From assembly GCF_000471905.2 (NCBI RefSeq), contig NW_006499973.1, positions 5,519,213-5,583,212 of the forward strand: 64,000 nucleotides of DNA, read 5' to 3'. Both the position numbers and the translations under genes were made by a program. The stretch is from Amborella trichopoda. Lineage: Eukaryota > Streptophyta > Magnoliopsida > Amborellales > Amborellaceae. Below are positions 57,251 through 64,000 of this stretch, in pieces (the first letter of the stretch is position 1; each line of letters begins with the position of its first letter). Under the pieces are notes generated by a model, which made no database searches, had not been told where the DNA came from, and saw only the letters and a program-made list of their open reading frames with translations.

Positions 57251-59003
57251 GCACGGACTAAGGCTGGGTTGCCATGTAGGTGGAGCTCCATGGGGAATAG
57301 GTCTATGGATGGCAATCCGACTCCCTGGGGATAAAATGGTTAAGACCATTCACAAACTGAGGGCTCAAATGGAAATGGTGACCTGATGAAGGATGCCCAA
57401 CAAAAGCTGACTTCACTAGGGATTAGGGAGGGCAAGCATACTCCCTAGGGTCAAGATAGCTTGATGTGAAATAGAACTATCGAGAATTGAAGAGTTAAGA
57501 ATGACCCTAACTTCACTGGAGATAATGGGCTGTAGTATGGGTGTGACACTTATGGGGATGAGGGATAGCTCCTAACTCCATTAGGGATGATAGGCCACAG
57601 TTTGGGTGCAACAACCTGGGTGCAACATCACTGGGGATGACAAGTCACAGCTTGGGTACAATCCCACTAAGGATAAGTGGTAGGACACACAAGGCTTCAT
57701 CCTGGAGTAGGTGACAATAGGCTACTTGAAATACAGCAGGCGCTGGGCATGGATTGATACTTGAGTCATGACCCGAGCCTGACCCATTCCGGCCCATTTG
57801 TTGGAATTTTACAAGAGACAATGAGTGTTGACTCGGGTCTCGGGTTAAAGCCCATCCTAGCTCATCGTCGTTTGGCTTCCCTTGGACGCAACTGGGAATC
57901 CAAGTTTGTGAGGGGTGTTCGAGAGTAGTGCAAGCTACACAAGGGGGGTAAGACCCCGTTTTCCCTCACTTTTCACCGAAGGTAAAAACTTGACAAAATT
58001 TTTAACGGTGAGTAAGGGTCCCAGTGGAAGTTCTGGCAAGTGGCAAGGGAGAATATGGCAAGCGGTCAAGTGTTTCGAGAAACCTTTCAAGGAAGGTTTC
58101 AGTAAGCAAAGGGTTTTTACAGGAAAGGTTTTCTGGCAAGCAAGACTCTGTCGAGGATTTGCAAGAGTTTTGCGGTTAGCACAAGGTCTTTTCGAGAAAC
58201 AAAAAAAATCTGGTGTGGGTATTTTGAAGGTGGAAGAGGAGGGAAGTGCAGTGGTAGGAATTTCTGCAAGTCTTGGGAATTTTTCGGGGAGTTTTAAGGG
58301 GTTTCCCGGGGCTTGTAGTGATTTTTTAGAGATTTTGGTGACTTCCCGGCAAACAAACGCGGTAGAGGAAAAATCTCTGAGTGAATTTTTCCAGCGTTGT
58401 TGTGATTTTGCAGAGGTTTTGGTGACTTCCAGGCCAAAAACGTAGGCAGGGGAAGTCTTTCATTGGGTGTTTTTGGTCGTGTAGAAGAAGTTTCGATGGG
58501 AAACCGAAGGGACAAAACAGTTGTGGGGAAGGTGAACAGTCGTGGGAGGTTAACGATTTTCCTTTGAAATCGTGCGGTTGCCGGAGACATGGTGGCAGTT
58601 GTCAGTCGGCATAGCTGAGTTCGAGGCGTGGCACATGTGAGAGATCCAATCACAGCTGGCGCTGGCCTTTGGAGGACACAATCAGCGTTGGGCCTTGGTA
58701 ATCTCAACAGGTGCTGTGTGTTGACAGACTTAGCCGGCTCTAGCCATCGGCATACAACCAACGCTGCGCATCGATAAGCTCAACCGACGCTGAGTGTCAT
58801 CAAACTCAGCCAGTGCTAGCCATTGGCATGCAACCGGTGCTGATGGTTTTAAAAGTGTAACAGGCACTGATGGTTTTATAAGTGTAACAGGCGCTGAGAC
58901 AACCGGCGTTGATCCTTAAGAAAGGCAACTGACGTTAGGAGTTCAATCGGCGTTAGCCTTTGAAAGACACAGTCGACGCTGACTTTAGACGAAGCTCATC
59001 AAC

Positions 59004-59739
59004 AGTGTGGCCTGTCATGATGCGGAGAGTAATGTTTGCATGTGGTAGCATGTCTCGTGCGGGATTTGATGTTCACCGATGAGCTATGCACGACGATGTT
59101 CATGGACTGGTAAAAAGTGGTGAATGTTGGTATGGCGTGGCTTGCAGTACCTGTTGGAAGCCAAATCCTTCAGCACAACAGTGAGGTCCATGTTGTTCTG
59201 TGGATGCACAACCATTGTGAATAGGGTATGCTTTCCATCATAGGAAAGTTCCTTGCCATGTGTAGCCCACTTTGTTTGTTTGATACAGACATCGAATGAA
59301 TCCTACGTTGTACGTTTGCTCTACAGGTCAGGTGAGATATCTTGCTTGTATGTTTGATATACACGTCGGATGGACTGAAGCTAACTTCGTCTTCTAACCT
59401 GTAACCATCCTCTTACTCATTAGATGAGTTGAAGCTAACTCTCCAAGTGGTTTCTGTTCTTCTTCATGAGGAGGACTTTTCTTTGGGCTCGCAACCGTCC
59501 TCTTATCCTCAGATGCAAGAATGAAACTACAAATTTTGGTTTGTAACCGTCCTCTTATCCTCGGGTGCAAAAGATTTATAACCTCCCTAGTAATAGGCTT
59601 CTTTAGCTTGTAACTCGTAACTTGTTTTTACTGCAATGTCAAGACTTAGAATTTGTTTGGACTGTCTTGCTTATTTTCGAGTCGAGTCTCTTTTTCTTGA
59701 ATATGCATTATGGTAGTACTTCTTTAAGTATCGTCCATT
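59004..59739 (-). other. 3' internal non-coding region of A4
   Basis: It matches 13446-14261 of A1 in reverse, including 'ccatccgacgtgtatatcaa' repeats (59285-59380) and 'aggataagaggacggttac' repeats (59400-59570). No ORF. Confidence 0.6.
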
Positions 59740-60035
59740 GATAGGGGGCATTGCTTCCCCTCCTTCAGGATGTGCCAGTTTGTAGGCTCCATTGGGAAAG
59801 ACCCTTTTGACTATAAAGGGACGTTCCCACTTAGGCTAAAACTTCCCTTTACACTGGCCATGCATAACAATAGGCCTCTTAATAGCTAAGACTAGATCAC
59901 CAAAGGTGAATGAGTGGATCTTGACAGACTTGTCAAAAGCCCTCTTCATTCTCCCTCTTCATTTTGTTAAGCCTCTAGCCTCTTTTCATCGAGTGCATCC
60001 AATTCTTGATACCAGAGCTTGACTATCTCATCTTC
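59740..60035 (-). pseudogene. Integrase C-terminal remnant of A4 (proximal piece)
   Basis: On the minus strand from the C2 insertion point it reads 'LWYQELDALDEKR', followed by further integrase C-terminal sequence, aligned with 13208-13500 of A1. Broken. Confidence 0.75.
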
Positions 60036-60040
60036 GGTTA
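60036..60040 (+). repeat. Target site duplication of C2, left copy
   Basis: GGTTA immediately before TGTGACAACT; the right copy is at 63734-63738, immediately after '...cgtgata'. The flanking A4 integrase resumes on both sides. Confidence 0.85.
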
Positions 60041-60089
60041 TGTGACAACTCAAACTTTTCCCGGCTAGTTAGATTGCACAGTGGGATAA

Positions 60090-60490
60090 GAAGAAGGAAG
60101 GATCCAATACCGGCTATGTAGGAGAAGGAGTTAGCACCGTGTGTGTTATCATTGGCTGTGGAGAGAGAGGGGCTAGTGCCGATTGAGATGTAAGCAGCAT
60201 CGGTTGTGTTGTTGGCAGCGCCGGCCGAGTTGTGGGCAGCGTTGGTTGTGTTGTGTGCAGAGACCAGTGCTGAATGTATTGTTTGCAGAGGCCAGCATCG
60301 GTTGTGTTTTGTGTAGAGACCGATGCCAGTTGTATCGTGTACAGAGGCCAGCATCGGCTGTGGAGAGACCAGCGCCAGCTGTGTTGTGTACATCGTCGGC
60401 TATGAAGAGGAGAAGGTCCAACGCTGGGTGAGATGAAAGAGCGTCCAGCGCCGGGTGAGCTGGAAGAGAGTCCAACGTCGGTTGTGTTTC
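60090..60490 (+). repeat. GC-rich short motif block, LTR C2
   Basis: Some dozen copies of 'agcgccggttgtgtt' variants ('cagcatcggttgtgttttgt', 'cagtgctgaatgtattg') alternate with 'gtgtgcagagac' at about 20-45 bp steps. The C1 copy has the same block at 42230-42450. Confidence 0.75.
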
Positions 60491-60696
60491 ACCATGTGGG
60501 TGGACTGCCGTGTACATTGTGGGTGATCGGGCGCAGCTATATAGGGTGGTCTAGGGGACTTCCTTTTCTTTTATGCACCTTTTGTCCCTTGCTTATTGTT
60601 TAGTGTGCCCTGAATTGCCACTTGTTGACCATGTGTACCTATGTATTCGACTTGGGAACTCTTGCACACCACTTGTCACTTGATGCCCTTTCCTCT

Positions 60697-60705
60697 TTTA
60701 TAAAT
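60697..60705 (+). promoter_or_regulatory. Probable TATA box of LTR C2
   Basis: TTTATAAAT, followed by a CT-rich leader ('ttctctctctgtctcccaca') about 60 bp on, the same arrangement as in the B LTRs. Confidence 0.55.
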
Positions 60706-62219
60706 GAAGCCCTCCTCATATCTCTATGAGCTTTGCCTCTTCTCTCACCCTCTACCACGTTCTCTCTCTGTCTCCCACACTTAGAGCCTCAACTTTGGGA
60801 GCTTGACCATTGAGGTGGAGCTTGGTGGACGGTAACTTGGACCTCTTGTGAGGTAGGTTGACCATGTTGTATAGTATGAAGCATGAATTGGAGCATGAAT
60901 GATGTATGAATCCAAGCATGTAGGAAGCATGATTTAGGAATGAATAAACCTTGAATTTAAGTATGAGATTAGACTTGAGATTGTATAGAAATTGTGTGAA
61001 GGAATAGGATTGTTATCATGTTTTCCAGGAAGTGGGTCTTGGTTGTAAGATATGTTATGCTCTGTTGTCATTTCAGTTGACCCTGAAAATTCATGGATTG
61101 ATACTCTTGTGACTCTAGTTTAAGCTAGAATTAGTTTCAAGTTGTTATCTTGTATATTTTCGAAGTTATGATGTGATCTTGGTGTATGCCATGGTTGTAC
61201 TGTGATTTCCCAAGGACTTTTCATGTCTGTATCATGAGGTTTTGACTAAGAAAATGATATACGAATTGTCTAAACTCACCACCATAAGAAATATTGTTGA
61301 GCCTAATTTAAGTTTGGTGTTTTAGTCTAGCTGATATTCTCAATAGTTTGGAAGGAATACATTGATTTGTGCATATATGTCACTGTTAGTAGACTGTGAT
61401 AATTTTCAGAAACACTACTCCCGTTACACAGAGACTTTGACTGAACTATTGAAGTCCAAATGACACGAAATCACAGTCATTTAAAAGATATATGGGTTTA
61501 TTGTGATTTTATTGTTTTGACCCAGTTCTTATTCTGTATGAATAGGGAGGTATGATCGGAATTGTAGAGGCATGTAACTGATTAGCAGATTCACTGAAAT
61601 GCAGAATTGTTACCTCTGTTGCCATGGGTTTTCACTAATCAAATGGAGTCCTATTGCTCCCAAACCTCTGCCAATTGAAAGATCAGTACGTTGGCTTAAC
61701 ATTGCATGTGAAATTACCTTGAAATTCTCTCTAGATTGGAAGTTATGTCCAAATTGTGATTATCTTTCACTGTTAGCATAAATTAGATTTGATCTCTGTT
61801 GTCATGGGATTTGATTGACCAAAAGGAGCCTGATTGCTCCCAAACTACTGCAATTAGATAGATTAGTGTGTTTTCTTAAAGTTTCATGTTGAAATCATTT
61901 TGAGACGCTCTCTAGATTGAGAGTTATGCCTATGATAAAAGGGACATGTCACTATAGTGGAATGTAGGAATTTCCAACACCAATATTTATGTTGTGCCTA
62001 GGTGTTGACTGATCAAGTGGCTATTAATTGACTTCATACTATCTTTTGTTGAGAGATAGTTGTGTTTACTTCATTGTCATGTTGTGACTAAGTTGAGATT
62101 CCTGATGAATCAGGGGCTATGTATATCTTCCTATGACACCATGAATGCTCCGAACCAAAGAATTCTTATGAGAGGATATATGCTACTATGTGATGCGAAA
62201 CACTATGTTTTGAGTAGTG

Positions 62220-62560
62220 GGATACTATCATACTAAGATATGTGACACTTTGATACTATGACACGATACTGTGATATTGGAACGGTGATAATGTGATACC
62301 GTGATACCGTGATACTGATACTGTAAGTCATACTGAATACTGAGCGCTACGCAATGGGCCACCCATTGATAGTGGGTACTGCTATACTGTGACTGTGAAA
62401 CTAATACTGAATACTGACTACTACACAATGGGCCACCCATTGGTAGTGGGTACTGTTATACTGTGACTGTGAAACTGATACTGATACTGAGCATTATGAA
62501 ATGGGCCACCCGTTGGTAGTGGGTACTGTGGTATACGACCATATTGAGATATTGATGTGC
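62220..62560 (+). repeat. ~78-bp tandem array, LTR C2
   Basis: About four units with 'cgcaatgggccacccattgg' plus 'tagtgggtactg' and 'atactgtgactgtgaaactg'. Further single units occur at 62710 and 62780. They resemble the 'gtggtgggacactcaccggt' plus 'agtggatattg' units of B at the same LTR position. Confidence 0.8.
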
Positions 62561-63738
62561 TTTGAGTGCATTGCACGACTGGCTGTTGACTTGGTGATAT
62601 CTTTGGTGATATGGGATTTCGCGACATGCTTTGGGTATATTGCATTGACTGGAATATGTGGCTTTTGAGTGCGCATGAGGTGGGATATAATGAGACTGTT
62701 ATAAGCATTTCTTCTGGCCATTACGCAATGGGTCTTCCATTAGTAGTGTATATTTTGATTCTGTTATTCTATGATTTCTGGCCAATACGCAATGGGGCCT
62801 CCATTGATTATGGATATTCTGATTTTGTTATATGTCCGACCTGGTATCTGACATCGGTGAGGTGCACACGAGGTGATATGTGACTTCCCGCCAATGCTTT
62901 GTGCAAATTGCATCACCCGAGATAGGTAGTCACCTGAGATATGTAATCGACTTGAGATGAAAGATTGACCAGAGATATACAATTACCTGACTTATGTGAT
63001 GTGTTTGGCCTGATGCAAAGGGCTAGAGAGTGGGTTGTGTATGTCGATTTGGTTATGCTCTCTTGATTGTGTTGATCTGTTGAATCTGATGGATTACTAG
63101 TGTATATGTGTTATTTCATATCTGAATTGTGCGTACTCCACCATGAAAAGCATCATCCAATAATTGTGACATAATTGTGATGCACGACTACTATTTTTAT
63201 GAGTATGGAATATAACCTTGTGCACTATTGTGATATTATGTGTATAGGCAGGGAAGCATGATGTTGTGATCTACTTACTAGGCCATTTAGCCCATTCCTT
63301 TGCTTCTATTCTTGTTGCTTGTCTGCTGCAGGTCGAGGACGGCAAGTGGTGATCATGTTTGGCGGACTGAAAGCCCACGCTTGACGAGTGGGTCTCTGTT
63401 CTTGTGAAGGTATTTGTTAGTCGTCGGCCATCCAGTCAGTGTACTATGAAGTTATGTATTTTGTGGCTAGGCCTATAGTGCCTTGGATGGATTGTGTTTT
63501 CGGGATATTGTATATGACTTTTGGAGACTGCATATGGATATGAAACGTTTTAATTTATCCAGCTCTTGTTATGTTTCTTGTGGGAGTTTTGGTTTTTGCT
63601 TTCCATGGTTTGCTCTTGATTTCGCCTGTTATATGTGTTTAGCCACTCCCACCTAAGTGACGTTCGTGACCTCCAGTCATGATCCTGCGCTTTGTCGCCC
63701 TTCAACGGAGGTTTAGGGGGCAGGATCGTGATAGGTTA

Positions 63739-64000
63739 TTCCTTGGTAAATAGCGAATCGCAGTGAAGGGATTTGTATTTCAAGAGGTAAAACTACGTCA
63801 CCCCATAGACCAAAGAATAAGGAGTGGAATCAGTAGCATTTCACGTCGTAATACGATAAGCCCATAGTGCTTATGGAAGCTTCTCATGCCAGTTCTTCCT
63901 TATTTTTGATGGTGACTTCCTTAAAATGTTGCACAGAGTCTTATTAGAAGCTTCAGCTAATCCATTCACTCGAGGGTGGTACATAGTCGAGTACCTCCAT
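63739..64000 (-). pseudogene. Integrase core remnant of A4 (distal piece)
   Basis: On the minus strand from 64000 it contains 'YSTMYHPRVNGLAEASNKTL', aligned with 12560-12690 of A1, and continues into the part that is a gap in A1 (12720-13170). It therefore shows what the missing stretch belongs to. It runs off the window end. Broken. Confidence 0.8.

Larger units (their letters stand above)
51911..59003 (-). repeat. 3' LTR of A4, about 7.1 kb
   Basis: On the minus strand it starts near 59003 ('tgttgatgagcttcg', approximate) and ends at 51911 with the family end 'GGCACCTAACCA'. It carries the GC-rich motif block (58650-59000), 'ggtaagaccccg' near 57945, the 31-bp array (57250-56770), single-copy U3, TATA (53793-53800), poly(A) (53736-53741), the CT tract (53710-53455), the U5 array (53440-52690) and the tail. 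The tandem arrays at 40 and 49 bp are absent. Confidence 0.78.
60041..63733 (+). mobile_element. Solo LTR C2 (family C, Tekay-like), inserted into A4
   Basis: It starts TGTGACAACTC and ends '...ggatcgtgata', with a perfect 5-bp duplication GGTTA at 60036-60040 and 63734-63738. No gag, pol, PBS or PPT is inside, so at 3693 bp it is a single LTR left after LTR-LTR recombination. It carries a GC-rich motif block (60090-60490), a TATA box at about 60698, a CT stretch, an AT-rich middle with two diverged ~200-bp repeats ('tgttgccatgggttttcact' at about 61615 and 61797) and a 78-bp array. The layout is that of the B LTRs, so the lineage is probably Tekay/Del. Strand was set by similarity to B and C1. 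Confidence 0.85.
51911..64000 (-). mobile_element. Tat-type A-family element A4, minus strand (5' part outside window)
   Basis: It reads right to left: integrase (64000-63739, then 60040-59740), 3' internal region, and an LTR of about 7.1 kb (about 59003-51911). It is the same family as A1, and the integrase and 3' region align with 12540-14260. The integrase is split by the solo LTR C2. Broken; the visible integrase pieces carry several interruptions. By LTR features (no 40- or 49-bp arrays) it is closer to A3 than to A1. Confidence 0.8.

Noticed and set aside
57915-58445. 176-residue + strand open frame
   Set aside because: It is on the opposite strand to the A4 LTR, in the same LTR block as above, with no domain and no equivalent frame in A1 or A3.
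1-64000. tRNA, rRNA, snRNA or host protein genes
   Set aside because: Looked for tRNA-like clover-leaf cores, rRNA-like stretches and long conserved non-element ORFs. The only tRNA-related sequences recognised are primer-binding sites.

Overview
The window looks like repeat-rich intergenic DNA from a plant with a large genome. All recognisable coding sequence belongs to plant LTR retrotransposon lineages: Ty3/Gypsy Tat-type elements and a Tekay/Del-type chromovirus. I found no intact host gene, tRNA, rRNA or CRISPR array. The species cannot be fixed from the sequence. All coordinates at element edges are by eye unless a PBS, PPT or target duplication defines them, and all identity statements are rough by-eye estimates.

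Layout, left to right. (1) 1-21603: a Tat-type element on the + strand (called A1), with a left-truncated 5' LTR (1-6032), a decayed gag-pol (about 6590-13445, with an assembly gap at 12720-13170) and a 3' LTR (about 14262-21603). The LTR is unusually long, about 7.3 kb, and full of internal minisatellites. (2) 21604-27851: a further LTR of the same family (A3), lacking its first ~0.7 kb, butted directly against the A1 3' LTR. (3) 27852-38049: a Tekay/Del-type chromovirus (B) with 2.8-2.9 kb LTRs, an initiator-Met PBS and decayed gag, protease, RT, RNase H, integrase and chromodomain. (4) 38050-42179: the 3' end of another A-like element (A5), with a decayed antisense plant-mobile-domain (PMD)-like ORF followed by the start of an LTR. 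(5) 42180-43034: a truncated LTR of a second Tekay-like family (C1). (6) 43035-46022: the 3' end of a minus-strand Tat-type element (E), with an LTR stub, a PPT, tandem arrays, repeated 23-nt hairpins and an antisense PMD-like ORF. (7) 46023-51910: the 5' part of a + strand Tat-type element (D), with a 1.19 kb LTR, a PBS, a leader, gag, protease and a G-patch-like motif; a second assembly gap lies at 47824-48037. (8) 51911-64000: a minus-strand A-family element (A4), with a 3' LTR of ~7.1 kb and the end of its integrase. (9) 60041-63733: a solo LTR of family C (C2) with a perfect GGTTA target duplication, inserted into the A4 integrase.

The nesting order is partly readable: C2 went into A4, and the A4 LTR end abuts D, so A4 is probably younger than D. 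All elements look old and inactive. The most unusual signals are a dispersed 23-nt palindromic hairpin family, often paired at 32-bp spacing in E and D; a GC-rich 'AGCGCCGGTTG'-like short motif shared by the LTRs of two different lineages; the extreme LTR length with copy-specific minisatellite growth; and antisense PMD-like ORFs in the 3' regions of two different Tat-type elements.
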